Below are positions 35,688 to 44,324 of a DNA stretch of 64,000 bases, one piece after another (position 1 is the stretch's first letter; the number at the start of each line of letters is the position of its first letter). Under the pieces are notes generated by a model. The model saw only the letters and a list, made by a program, of their open reading frames with translations, ran no database searches and was not told the DNA's origin. Origin of the DNA: CAYFLR01 sp964343805 (GTDB lineage Bacteria; Bdellovibrionota_B; Oligoflexia; CAYFLR01); the NCBI GenBank assembly GCA_964343805.1, contig CAYFLR010000013.1, positions 1-64,000 on the forward strand. Reading direction: 5' to 3'. The translations under genes were made by a program, and so were the position numbers.

Positions 35688-38153
35688 CTAAGGTATCGCT
35701 GTAATATCCATATCACTGATTAACACCGGATCACTGCCAATAACGAAAGATAATTTTTTCCCGCCAGTTGATAGGGACTGACTACCCTTATATTTCCCAG
35801 TATTATCAGGAATCATATTTTGCCTGGTTTTAACATGGGAGGCCGCCTCAAAAGAGACACGGGTCCCCTCCTCGGCAGCCCAAAGGATATAGAACTCCTT
35901 ATTAGTGGACTTTAACTTATAAGCATATCCCCAAACATCGGTAGCAGGCTCCAAATCTGAAATGGGCCCCAATGGCTCAGCTCGATGTGCATCGATCAAC
36001 TTAGAAAGCGCAGCATAACACCAGTAGGAGATTCTCGGTTTATTAAATCGATTTTTTACTTCACCAGAGCTTTTGGAATCGGTAATCAGACCTAAAGAGT
36101 TATAAATACTGTCTGGATTGCCTCCAAAGTTATGCCAATCCATCAAGTTGTTCCAAAAGATCTTATCCACCCCATTATTTAAATTATAAACATATCTTTT
36201 GATCAGAGAGCTGGCTTGCTCTTCTTCTGATTGAAGAGGATACTCCCCCGGTTTTCCTTCCCAAGTTCCGTGCTCTCCACTCCAAATTTTTACATGTTCC
36301 ATATTGAGAGACTTAAATAGTTCTTGATAGGCGGGGATCATTTTCATTTTCCATAAACCAGCTGCCCCCCAATGGTGAATATCTATAGCGTGGATCGCAG
36401 TTGGGTCTTTTTTTCCAAGTTCGGTTAAGATATTTTTATGGTGGTCAGGCACCGTATTGCCATTGCCTGAAAGATCGGCGACTATTACTATTTTAGCCTC
36501 AGAATCGGCAGCTAAAATCGCCTCTTTGGTGAGAATAACCAGATCGACGTAATCTGAGTCAGCCACTTCAGGGTCTTCATGGCTGCTGATTTCGTTGCCC
36601 ACCTGCCAATACTTTATTTTGATATTGGGATCAAAATCATCAATTCCATCCCCATCAAACCTTTCAACGGTGGCTTTAATAAACTCTTTGTACTCTTCGG
36701 GTTCATCGAGTCCGTTGCGCATTGGAGGCTTATCTTTATCATCACTTTCTCTTTCTTCAGTGGAAGGCCGACCTATGACGGCCAACCAGTGCATCTGATT
36801 TTCCGGTTTATAGATCCTTTGGAGCATGTTTTCTGTGTATCGGGGCTTTTTGTTCCAATTATATTGTCCACTTTCATCTTCAATATCATTCCAGATCAGG
36901 TTGAGATTACTTCTGGTCCAATGAACCCCCAAGGTGGGAATATGCCCTTCGGCCCAATCCCAATACTGACTAGCTTCACTCCAACCCTCTGCATCCCATA
37001 GTTGATCAAACTCTTCAGAAACAAAGAAAGCAAATATTCCAAAATGACTATCTTCATACTCCAACTCGGATTGGGACTCAGTCAAACGAGGGGTTCCCTT
37101 AATCTTCCAATCAAGGTCCTCTACAAATCCACCCGAGTAGGCTTTTGTTTTTTTGCTACCACTCATTGTCCAATAATAGACCTCACCAGTGGAACTATGT
37201 CGCCAAAGAATATCTAGCCGGTCATCTTTATTAAAGTGCCCTAACTGCTTTGCCTCCCAGCCTAAATCCTCAACTGTTTCCAGGTACTCACCGGAGGTCT
37301 TTTTTATTCCATTCATGTACCAGATGGCACATTGACCGGTTTGCTTATTTTGCCAGATAATATCGCTTTTCTTATCTCCATCAAAGTCTCCGGAATCAAT
37401 GATTTCCCAATCAAAATCTGCTAAGGTTTCCACTGAACCATGTTTTTTCTTAACCAGACCATTCATAATCCAAATATAAACTTCACCAGTAGTTCTATGA
37501 CGCCACAAAATATCAGCCGACCGATCTCCTCCAAAATTATTTACTGACTTTATTTCCCAGTCCAGATCAGCAACCTCCTCAATATAGTCAGAGGACTTCA
37601 TTGTGACTCCCTTCATAAACCAAATCGCATTTTGACCATTTGTTTCATGTCTCCAGAGGATGTCGCTTTTGCCATCCTTATTGAAATCACCTATCCCGCC
37701 AACCTTCCAAGACTTATCATCTAAAGGGGAAACTTCACCTTCATTAACTATGGCGTAATTACCCATGAGCCAGACATAAACACTCCCAGAATTCTTATCC
37801 CTCCACAGAACGTCGGTGGTTTTATCGCCATTAAAGTCTCCCAACCCTAAAACCTTCCACTCAAGACCAGCCTCCCCTTGGGGATAAAGCTTCTTATTGC
37901 CATCTAGCATAACTTTCCAAATGGTATTTTCTCCAGTCGCCTCATTGCGCCAAAAAATATCAGAAACTCCATCACCATTAAAATCAGCTCTTATCTGCTT
38001 CTGCCCTTTTTTCCCTGAAGACTTCTGCTTTTCAGAACCATTAGTCTCTACATTTTTCACATCATTATCTGAGTCAACGCAATTTTGCAGGTTTCCCAGC
38101 AAAATAGTTAAACTGATAAAAATGGAAAGCAACCAAAACCTTTGCTTTGACAT
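35688..38153 (-). CDS. Lipoprotein: six FG-GAP-type units plus clan GH-A-like glycoside hydrolase
   Basis: This is an 821-residue protein. Lipobox NLQNC (Cys25). Residues 55-355 hold six FG-GAP/VCBS-like units with the core DFNGDGxSDILWRH...TGxxxIWxMxG, likely a beta-propeller with calcium sites. Residues 365-815 are a paralogue of the hydrolase at 25983: Glu521 in WQVGNEI is the probable acid/base and Glu627 in IWSGEHGTW the probable nucleophile. The two proteins share their catalytic and C-terminal domains almost end to end but differ completely in the display module, so domain exchange has occurred. A gap of 230 bp separates it from the next upstream gene. Confidence 0.85.
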   Translation of the reverse strand: MSKQRFWLLSIFISLTILLGNLQNCVDSDNDVKNVETNGSEKQKSSGKKGQKQIRADFNGDGVSDIFWRNEATGENTIWKVMLDGNKKLYPQGEAGLEWKVLGLGDFNGDKTTDVLWRDKNSGSVYVWLMGNYAIVNEGEVSPLDDKSWKVGGIGDFNKDGKSDILWRHETNGQNAIWFMKGVTMKSSDYIEEVADLDWEIKSVNNFGGDRSADILWRHRTTGEVYIWIMNGLVKKKHGSVETLADFDWEIIDSGDFDGDKKSDIIWQNKQTGQCAIWYMNGIKKTSGEYLETVEDLGWEAKQLGHFNKDDRLDILWRHSSTGEVYYWTMSGSKKTKAYSGGFVEDLDWKIKGTPRLTESQSELEYEDSHFGIFAFFVSEEFDQLWDAEGWSEASQYWDWAEGHIPTLGVHWTRSNLNLIWNDIEDESGQYNWNKKPRYTENMLQRIYKPENQMHWLAVIGRPSTEERESDDKDKPPMRNGLDEPEEYKEFIKATVERFDGDGIDDFDPNIKIKYWQVGNEISSHEDPEVADSDYVDLVILTKEAILAADSEAKIVIVADLSGNGNTVPDHHKNILTELGKKDPTAIHAIDIHHWGAAGLWKMKMIPAYQELFKSLNMEHVKIWSGEHGTWEGKPGEYPLQSEEEQASSLIKRYVYNLNNGVDKIFWNNLMDWHNFGGNPDSIYNSLGLITDSKSSGEVKNRFNKPRISYWCYAALSKLIDAHRAEPLGPISDLEPATDVWGYAYKLKSTNKEFYILWAAEEGTRVSFEAASHVKTRQNMIPDNTGKYKGSQSLSTGGKKLSFVIGSDPVLISDMDITAIP

Positions 38154-38381
38154 AAGTGCCTCCTAACTTATAAGACATATAGCCAAGTTATCGGTGTATT
38201 GGATAGATAGTTTAATTATATGGCTTTTTTGCACGTGTATTCAGTGGGATAGCAGGGAAAACATTACCCCAACGCAGGCCGGGTCGTTAAATAAGGGCTA
38301 TTCATCTCATGCATTAACGCCCCCCAAGATAGACCCTTCTTCCATTTTCCTTCGCCAAGAAAACAGTTGAGAAGGATCTCC

Positions 38382-39974
38382 CTAGTCAGCGATGTATTCC
38401 TCATAAACCTCTTTCATGGTTTTCCACTTAATGATGCCTTGATCTTGCAGCTCTTTCATCTGCTCTAACCAGCTAGTCAAACCAGTCCTAGAATCTTTGT
38501 TGGAATAGGTTGAAAATGGGGCATGTAAATACATTAAGTTCACTTTTGATTCATCTTTACTTTCATAGAACTCTTTTATCTGTTTAATAATTACATCAAT
38601 ATCTTTTTGATCGACTGTACATTTACCAGTACAACCATACCCATCTGCAACTTTACTTAACTCTCCTAAAGACCCGGTTAGTAATACGATACCGGTTTCA
38701 TCTTCTTCAAAATCATTAGTATCTTTTAGTCTACGGGGATAAAAACGCTGGGTTACATCTGGAGGAATGGGATCGTGAAAATAATCAGAGCCAAACTTAG
38801 TCTCATCATCGGTAAATGGTTTTCCAGTTTCTGGGTTAATAGGTCTCTTTGCTTCGGGAATGGGTTGTAAGGCCAAAACTACAGGACCATTTAGGTAGGC
38901 AAAACCAGCTTCATCCGCTGCTTTTGCCCAGTCAGCTAAGCTCCAGCCTCCAGAGCATCCAAAATTATTCTCTGCACCCACCATGGTATCCAGTTTATCT
39001 TTGCGTTTTTTATATTCGCTTTTCAAAGTTTCGTAGTCAGATGTGGTGGGTGAAATGTCACAATGAGTCCCAACACCTTGGTTTTTAGAAAGAGCATATC
39101 TTAAAAGGTTATTGCCAAATTGGTCCACTGCCTCCACATAGGGTAACTCACTTTCAACAGTGAGCTTGGCTTCATTTTCATAAAATAGATCGATCATGGC
39201 TTTTACAACGGCTGAATAGTTATCAAAGCCCTCTTTAGTATCTACCATTTTAGTTATTCCACCTTCTAAATGAAGCATGGTGGCAAAGTTGATTGGCTTT
39301 TTTGAAGAAGAAGAGTTGCTATTCGTTTGAGCATTTCCATCTCCATCGTCTTTCTTATCATCAGATTTCCCATCATCAACTCGATCAAAAACCTTATTAT
39401 CACAACGGATCTGCTCAACTTCATCCACTTTGCCATCACCATTTAAGTCACACTGTAAGTCACCCGCTTCACATTTTTGAGTCTCACTTTCTGTGGCTTT
39501 TCCATCACCATCAAGGTCACATTCCACCACTCCATTGTCACATTTTTTTTGCTCGATTTCCTCCACCTTTCCATTTCCATTCAGGTCACATCCCATCTTA
39601 CAGTTTTTAGATTCGGTACTGGTCACATTTCCATCTTTATCACTATCACAATCACTCAGAGCAGAGTTACATTTCTTCTTTTCAATTTGATTGACCTTGC
39701 CATCTTGATTAAGATCACAGCTCAAATCACAGTTTGCTTTTTCGCTAGCACTCAACTTTCCATCCTTATCTTTATCGCAGGGATCGTCAACACCCTCACT
39801 GCATTTTCCCAGCTCTAACTCCACAACTTTACCATCTCCATTGAGATCACATGTCAAATCAACCTTATCCTCGGTTGAAGAGCCATCTTTAGTACCTTTC
39901 TCCTCGCTACAATTGGCGAAATAAAAAATGGAAGCAAGAGTAAACGTGAACAATATGATTCGAGATAAATACAT
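38382..39974 (-). CDS. Lipoprotein: seven EF-hand-like loops plus deacetylase-like domain of a second type
   Basis: This is a 530-residue protein. Lipobox FANC (Cys22). About residues 42-190 are seven Cys-bounded calcium loops. The C-terminal domain begins INFATMLHLEGG and contains GVGTHCDISP, FGCSGGWSLADWAK and NLMYLHAPFS, a layout of His/Asp motifs at strand ends parallel to that of the protein at 28241 (SHNE, EAHSHE). Both are probably related metal-dependent deacetylase-type folds with different substrates. The start at 39974 follows agggg; an upstream in-frame ATG would spoil the signal peptide. Confidence 0.78.
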   Translation of the reverse strand: MYLSRIILFTFTLASIFYFANCSEEKGTKDGSSTEDKVDLTCDLNGDGKVVELELGKCSEGVDDPCDKDKDGKLSASEKANCDLSCDLNQDGKVNQIEKKKCNSALSDCDSDKDGNVTSTESKNCKMGCDLNGNGKVEEIEQKKCDNGVVECDLDGDGKATESETQKCEAGDLQCDLNGDGKVDEVEQIRCDNKVFDRVDDGKSDDKKDDGDGNAQTNSNSSSSKKPINFATMLHLEGGITKMVDTKEGFDNYSAVVKAMIDLFYENEAKLTVESELPYVEAVDQFGNNLLRYALSKNQGVGTHCDISPTTSDYETLKSEYKKRKDKLDTMVGAENNFGCSGGWSLADWAKAADEAGFAYLNGPVVLALQPIPEAKRPINPETGKPFTDDETKFGSDYFHDPIPPDVTQRFYPRRLKDTNDFEEDETGIVLLTGSLGELSKVADGYGCTGKCTVDQKDIDVIIKQIKEFYESKDESKVNLMYLHAPFSTYSNKDSRTGLTSWLEQMKELQDQGIIKWKTMKEVYEEYIAD

Positions 39975-40136
39975 AAAATCCCCTATACAAGACATTTGCA
40001 CTTCTTAATAACCTGAAGAGTTGGACACTTAGCTTTATAGTAATTATTTTAGCATAAAATGAAAACGAATCAGAAAAAGAAATTTCTTCCTGAGTGTGTA
40101 TATTAATCGTTTGGTGTTGTACCAATAAATTTTTAA

Positions 40137-42278
40137 TTATTTATCTGTGTTTAGGACTTGCCAATCGGAGGAAGTCTCTGTTTGACCGAGATAAACTCCG
40201 TCCATAGCTCCATCTTTATATATGTACCAAATGGCTGTGGTACCATCATCATTTCTCCAAGCAACATCTCTAATACCGTCCCCATTATAATCTCCAAAGT
40301 CCTGAATTTTCCATGCAAAGTCAGCAACGGTAGTGAGGGGCAACCAACTTACAAAAGCATGTTCTTCCATAATCCAAACTCCAGTTTCCCCAGTCTTCAT
40401 ATGACGCCAAAAAACATCAGCATCTCCATCTCCATCAAAATCTCCATAATTCTTAATATCCCAATCTGATTGCGAAGGAGTGTTTACGCTAAACTTAGAA
40501 ACTGTTGTTAATCTATCCATATCCCAAAGAGTGACCTCTCTGGTATTACTGTCCATCCATAAAATCTCCCCATGGTTCTCATCATGAGGACAGGTATGAA
40601 CTCCCTCCATAACAATGGAAGTATCTTGAATTTCGAGATAGTTACCTGACTTTTTACCATTTCCATCTAAGAACCAGATATAGTTTTCTCCGGTTATTTT
40701 ATGACGCCAAATAAGATCCTCATTTCCGTCGTTATCAAAGTCGGCCACACCTTTAATAATCCAGTTTGCATCCACTTGCCCTATCTCTACCTTTGAAACG
40801 GGAGCTCCTTTATACATATTCCACAGCCATATATTCCCACTGGCAGTCTCTCTCCATATAATATCTGAATTGCCATCTCCATTGGCATCGGCAGTGGCAA
40901 AAAGTTGGAAACCCACACCGGGACTTGCAACATCAATTACAGTAGTGGCTCCGGCTGAATCATCCATATTCCATAGTTTAGCTTCACCTGTACTCTTATT
41001 AAACCAAAACCACTCTGATTGATTTTTAAAATCTTCTAGATAAACATTTTCAGAAGCAACCGGTACAAACACAGATCCTCTCAAGTTATTTGAGCAGTTG
41101 GCATGCTCGAAATCTTCATCACAAAAATCATGTATATTATATTGTTCATCCTTCTTTTTCTTCCATATTTTAACAATATCAGGGATGTTTTTAAAAACTA
41201 CCTTTCCTTCCTTTACCAGGTTATCCAACTTCCCTAAGGCGGTTTCTAATCGATCGTATAAACTCTTATCAGAAAGAAAGAGTTTTTCAAAAATTATCGG
41301 GGTCACAATATACATTTTATCTTCAGGTGCGACGCCAGAGTCAATATCTTCTATAAGCCTATTGATCCCCGTCATAATAAATTCTCGAGTAGTATAGTGT
41401 TTACTACCTAAGCCACCCCCTACGTATATAATTTCTCCCTCTGGATCGTGTTTAAAAAATAAATTTGCTCCCTTGGGCCGCCATATTCCCACCGAAGTAT
41501 CTTCTTCGCCTGCATGAGCCGCAGTACCCACCCCCCAAAGTATTTCAGGCATCCAATCTTCAGCTCCTGCATCCTTATAGTAATTGGGAGAGATAGGCTC
41601 TTTAAATTTATGCCAGTGGTTCACATCATCAAAAGGATAGTAAATAGCCCCCCCTATAACGCCAGGTACAGGAGCACCTAATACTTTGTGTAAGTATGCC
41701 ACATCGGCATAATTTCTTATATCTTCAACTGCTAATGAGCTCTTATCTGGATATTCAAACGTACTCCCTTCATGAGAGTGAGCTTGCATAGAAATGCCTT
41801 TTGTATCCCCTAAATATTCGATTATATTTTTATTGTCCGTATCAGTTAGCCAGCTTTTCGTTTCATCTGTCTGATTATCTACTTCGTAACTTTTGACTGC
41901 TTCTAAAAATCGCCAATCACTCTGTAAATCCCAAGTAGCATTGTGAGCAGTAATTTTTTTCCTAATCTCCAATAGCGCATCCCTCATTTTTTTATACTCA
42001 CTCGCCCCTTGTTCATATATTTCATAGGTCTCTTCATTGTGAGAGACGATTGTAACATAGATAGGGTAGGCAGAATTTATATCGGTCGTGGTGATGACAT
42101 TACTACACATTCTCCCCCTTCCCTGATTGTTAACGCAAAAGTTAGCTCCTACTTTTTGCTTCATTGAATTTTTCTTTTTTTTCTTTTTGCTGGATAATAA
42201 ACTGGCTTCTCCCATAGAACTGAGAGATTTGAGATCGAGTTGATGTAAAATCTTATGAATATCTATCTTAATTTGCAA
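40137..42278 (-). CDS. Deacetylase-like domain plus six FG-GAP-type units, no visible signal peptide
   Basis: This is a 713-residue reading from a TTG at 42278 that overlaps the upstream lipoprotein gene by 11 bp; ATG codons at 42215 and 42164 are alternatives. About residues 70-420 are a paralogue of the deacetylase-like domain at 28241 (YVTIVSHNEE, MQAHSHEG, PGVIGGAIYYPF, LWGVGTAAHAGEED). Residues 430-712 are six FG-GAP-type units ending DYNGDGIRDVAWRN. There are no EF-hand loops. None of the possible starts gives a signal peptide. The N-terminus contains a Lys-rich A-homopolymer, so a frameshift there could hide the true start. Confidence 0.72.
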   Translation of the reverse strand: MQIKIDIHKILHQLDLKSLSSMGEASLLSSKKKKKKNSMKQKVGANFCVNNQGRGRMCSNVITTTDINSAYPIYVTIVSHNEETYEIYEQGASEYKKMRDALLEIRKKITAHNATWDLQSDWRFLEAVKSYEVDNQTDETKSWLTDTDNKNIIEYLGDTKGISMQAHSHEGSTFEYPDKSSLAVEDIRNYADVAYLHKVLGAPVPGVIGGAIYYPFDDVNHWHKFKEPISPNYYKDAGAEDWMPEILWGVGTAAHAGEEDTSVGIWRPKGANLFFKHDPEGEIIYVGGGLGSKHYTTREFIMTGINRLIEDIDSGVAPEDKMYIVTPIIFEKLFLSDKSLYDRLETALGKLDNLVKEGKVVFKNIPDIVKIWKKKKDEQYNIHDFCDEDFEHANCSNNLRGSVFVPVASENVYLEDFKNQSEWFWFNKSTGEAKLWNMDDSAGATTVIDVASPGVGFQLFATADANGDGNSDIIWRETASGNIWLWNMYKGAPVSKVEIGQVDANWIIKGVADFDNDGNEDLIWRHKITGENYIWFLDGNGKKSGNYLEIQDTSIVMEGVHTCPHDENHGEILWMDSNTREVTLWDMDRLTTVSKFSVNTPSQSDWDIKNYGDFDGDGDADVFWRHMKTGETGVWIMEEHAFVSWLPLTTVADFAWKIQDFGDYNGDGIRDVAWRNDDGTTAIWYIYKDGAMDGVYLGQTETSSDWQVLNTDK

Positions 42279-43227
42279 CTGATCGTTCTTTTCTTTTCCC
42301 TATTTCAATGGCCTTTTTGCCCTGAAGCCTCAGGGAAAAAGATTCATCAATAGGAAAAGAAAAAGGGGTTTCTGTTCCTTGAGCGTCAATAGAATACCCT
42401 GCTATGTATACCGAATGGCCAAAAAGAGGTTCTGTCTCATCATCATAATAAGGGGAGATATTAAGGGAGATTCTATTATATTTGCCATCTTTCACCATAA
42501 CATTGTTTTCTAAAGCGGGAGTTGTTTCATTTGTAATCAAGTCAAGAAGGTAAGGGCCCGAAAACTTAATAGAGGGATCTAACTCCTTTTCTTTTTTTAC
42601 AAGTTCTTTTAACCTCATTTGCATCAAAATCTTTTGTTTTTTTTCTTTGGGTGAGAGCTTTATCTTAAACTTAGTCCCCTTCTCCACCTTAATTACTTGT
42701 TGCCCTATATCCTTTTTCAAGCGATCAGAGCTTATTTTGAAAGAATTTTGATCGCTCTCTTTATTAGTTTTAAAGTTTTTTAATGCCATCCTCATCTTTT
42801 TCTCTTTAGGACTCATTTGCTTTGAGCTTTTAAAAGCGATAGATGAAACTGCCATTTTAAAATAGGTAATAACCATCTTGGAGCTCTCTTCCGTGTTTCC
42901 AGTGTTAATGGTTATCCCATCAGGACTCTCTTCTCCCAAAACTAAATTCATTTTAGTTTCTGTTCCATTATTAAAAGAGAGTCCTAGTGGCAGCTCAGTA
43001 TTGGTAGAATTAATAGGAGCCTCTTCTTCGATAGTTTCTATATCGTTTAATCCATCTTCCACTTCCTTCTTGGCATCAGAGGTTATTTCCTCTTCCGATT
43101 TCTCTTCTATCTTTTTACTCTGCTCATCATTGCTCTCTACAGCATCCTCTTCACTGCCACTATTGCAACTTATGAAAAGTGTGAACATAAGGACGATCAT
43201 TGTTAACTTGAAAGCAATGTTTCTCAT
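42268..43227 (-). CDS. Lipoprotein of unknown function, charged middle region
   Basis: This is a 319-residue protein. Lipobox LFISC. An acidic stretch of about 40 residues (rich in Glu, Lys and Ser) follows, then a Lys-rich region (residues 135-215). The C-terminal part is beta-rich (YIAGYSIDAQGTETPFSF). The strong ribosome binding site aaggag precedes 43227. Its 3' end overlaps the start of the deacetylase-like gene, implying translational coupling. It is the last gene before attR and so the right-hand boundary gene of the element. Confidence 0.72.
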   Translation of the reverse strand: MRNIAFKLTMIVLMFTLFISCNSGSEEDAVESNDEQSKKIEEKSEEEITSDAKKEVEDGLNDIETIEEEAPINSTNTELPLGLSFNNGTETKMNLVLGEESPDGITINTGNTEESSKMVITYFKMAVSSIAFKSSKQMSPKEKKMRMALKNFKTNKESDQNSFKISSDRLKKDIGQQVIKVEKGTKFKIKLSPKEKKQKILMQMRLKELVKKEKELDPSIKFSGPYLLDLITNETTPALENNVMVKDGKYNRISLNISPYYDDETEPLFGHSVYIAGYSIDAQGTETPFSFPIDESFSLRLQGKKAIEIGKRKERSVAN

Positions 43228-43525
43228 TTGAAACTCCTTCTTCTACCCCAATTAGTATAGTAGATGACTTGTTTTAATATTGGATATTAATTCTTATTCA
43301 ATGGACATGTCAATTTTAAATCACGGCTTTCTGGCAAGCATCCTGTTTCCAGTAACATGGATTGAATAAGGAATTATTTCAGTTTGAGGTGATACTCAGG
43401 TGACATCACCACCGAAAACACACGCAACCAAGTGACAATAGAAGTAAGTAAAAGTGGGCTCAAGTTATTGGTTTAATTAAGATACTTCAATCATTCCTAA
43501 AACTTACAATATCACCGTTTTTGCT

Positions 43526-43566
43526 TTCCTAATGCCTAGTTTCAGGTTCGATTCCTGGCGGGGCTA
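43526..43566 (+). repeat. attR: 41-bp copy of the tRNA-Arg 3' end
   Basis: Identical over 41 bp to 14466-14506, in the same orientation, but without the 5' half of a tRNA. It marks the right end of the integrated element. The 298 bp to its left (43228-43525) contain no gene. Confidence 0.92.
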
Positions 43567-43597
43567 CTTAAAAGAAAAAAGAATTTTTTCTTTTAAG
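43567..43597 (+). terminator. Terminator directly after attR, probably the original tRNA-Arg terminator
   Basis: A perfect 14-bp stem (CTTAAAAGAAAAAA with TTTTTTCTTTTAAG, loop gaa) begins at the base after the repeat. No such hairpin follows the intact tRNA at 14506. The natural reading is that insertion of the element moved the native terminator to the right end. Confidence 0.72.
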
Positions 43598-43625
43598 CAT
43601 CCTTTTCAATAATCATTACATGCAG

Positions 43626-43770
43626 CAGGTTCGACGACCGAGCGGAATAGCCGAAGGCAGCGAGGAAGTGCTGATGATCGCAAGGCGATCATGCGAAGCA
43701 AGCGAGGAAGTACTGAGGTGTCGCCCAGCCTGTTCACGCAGTGAACGAAACAGTGCTCCTGGCGGGGCTA
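43626..43770 (+). repeat. Second tRNA 3' end, split by a 122-bp GC-rich insert
   Basis: The T-arm start caggttcga (43626-43634) and the 3' end tcctggcggggcta (43757-43770) match the tRNA but are separated by 122 bp. The insert contains the hairpins GATCGC/GCGATC and GTTCAC-gca-GTGAAC and an internally repeated GCGAGGAAGT motif. It is followed by its own terminator. Open reading frames crossing it on both strands are not considered genes. Confidence 0.75.
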
Positions 43771-43801
43771 CTCGAAATAAAAGCTTTGCTTTTATTTTGA
43801 G
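43771..43801 (+). terminator. Terminator after the second tRNA 3' end
   Basis: CTCGAAATAAAAGC pairs with GCTTTTATTTTGAG (one G-T pair) around loop ttt. The position relative to the tRNA end is the same as that of the hairpin after attR, but the sequence differs. Confidence 0.65.
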
Positions 43802-43828
43802 AAGTCCACTCCAACAATCATTTCCAGG

Positions 43829-43927
43829 CAGGTTCGACGGGGTCGCCCAGACGACCGAGCGAGATAGCCGAAGGCAGCGAGGAAGTGCTGATGATCGCAA
43901 GGCGATCGTAACAGCGATCCTGGCGGG
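43829..43927 (+). repeat. Third tRNA 3' end, split by an 80-bp insert of the same family
   Basis: caggttcga (43829-43837) and tcctggcggg (43918-43927) flank 80 bp. A 56-bp block of this insert (43852-43907) matches 43635-43690 with two differences. About 57 bp further right begins the integrase remnant, roughly the spacing seen between attL and the intact integrase, so this copy was probably the attL of an older element. Confidence 0.72.
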
Positions 43928-43984
43928 TTGCACCTTCAATCTTTTCTCAATCTCTAGCAGATCTCCCAAAAACCTAACATCTTT

Positions 43985-44137
43985 TAGGTGACGTTTTGGT
44001 GACATTTAACATTGATAATCAACAATGCCTCTTGCTCGGTCTGACATCTTTTTAGAAAATGCCAAATAGAGCTGAGTCGTAGAAAAGTCAGTATGACCCC
44101 AAATTTGCTGAAGGTCATACATCTCTCCGCCATTTTC
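43985..44137 (-). pseudogene. Remnant of a second integrase (3' end only)
   Basis: The 153-bp block aligns without gaps to 14557-14709, the last part of the intact integrase and its downstream flank, with about seven differences counted by eye. It breaks off abruptly at 44137. It is therefore the relic of a closely related element that used the same tRNA. Confidence 0.85.
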
Positions 44138-44229
44138 ACCTTAAAAACAATCACTTTAGAGATAGAGGTTGATAGCCCAACGAAATGGAATGGTCCATTT
44201 TGGGAATGGAGAAGTGTGCCCAAAATAAC

Positions 44230-44262
44230 CATCGGTGGTAAACACAGCGTTTACCACCGATG
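44230..44262. repeat. Perfect 14-bp inverted repeat
   Basis: CATCGGTGGTAAAC and GTTTACCACCGATG flank the 5-base loop acagc. No T-run follows, so it is not an obvious terminator. It lies between the integrase and transposase remnants and may be part of a degraded insertion sequence. Confidence 0.6.
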
Positions 44263-44324
44263 CGGTTGCGGGATTAAACACACTACCCCACCCCTAAACC
44301 TTTATGAGAGGCTTTGGGGCCAGG

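Larger units (their letters stand above)
14466..43566. mobile_element. 29.1-kb integrative element in tRNA-Arg, satellite-like, with surface-lipoprotein cargo
   Basis: The element is bounded by a 41-bp exact direct repeat of the tRNA-Arg 3' end. The integrase gene lies directly inside the left repeat and is followed by an excisionase-like gene. A leftward module of integrase, excisionase, zinc-ribbon protein, DnaB-type helicase, phage replication protein and Cro-like regulator occupies 14578-18232. A terminase-small-subunit-like gene lies at 19325-19711. No capsid, portal, tail-assembly, relaxase or type IV secretion genes were seen, so it is not a complete phage or conjugative element. The remaining 23 kb is cargo dominated by secreted proteins and lipoproteins. 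Four of the assembly gaps lie inside. Confidence 0.85.

Noticed and set aside
43616..44005. Long overlapping open frames on both strands
   Set aside because: They cover split tRNA ends, hairpins and repeated inserts, lack start signals, and translate into low-quality Arg/Ser-rich sequence.
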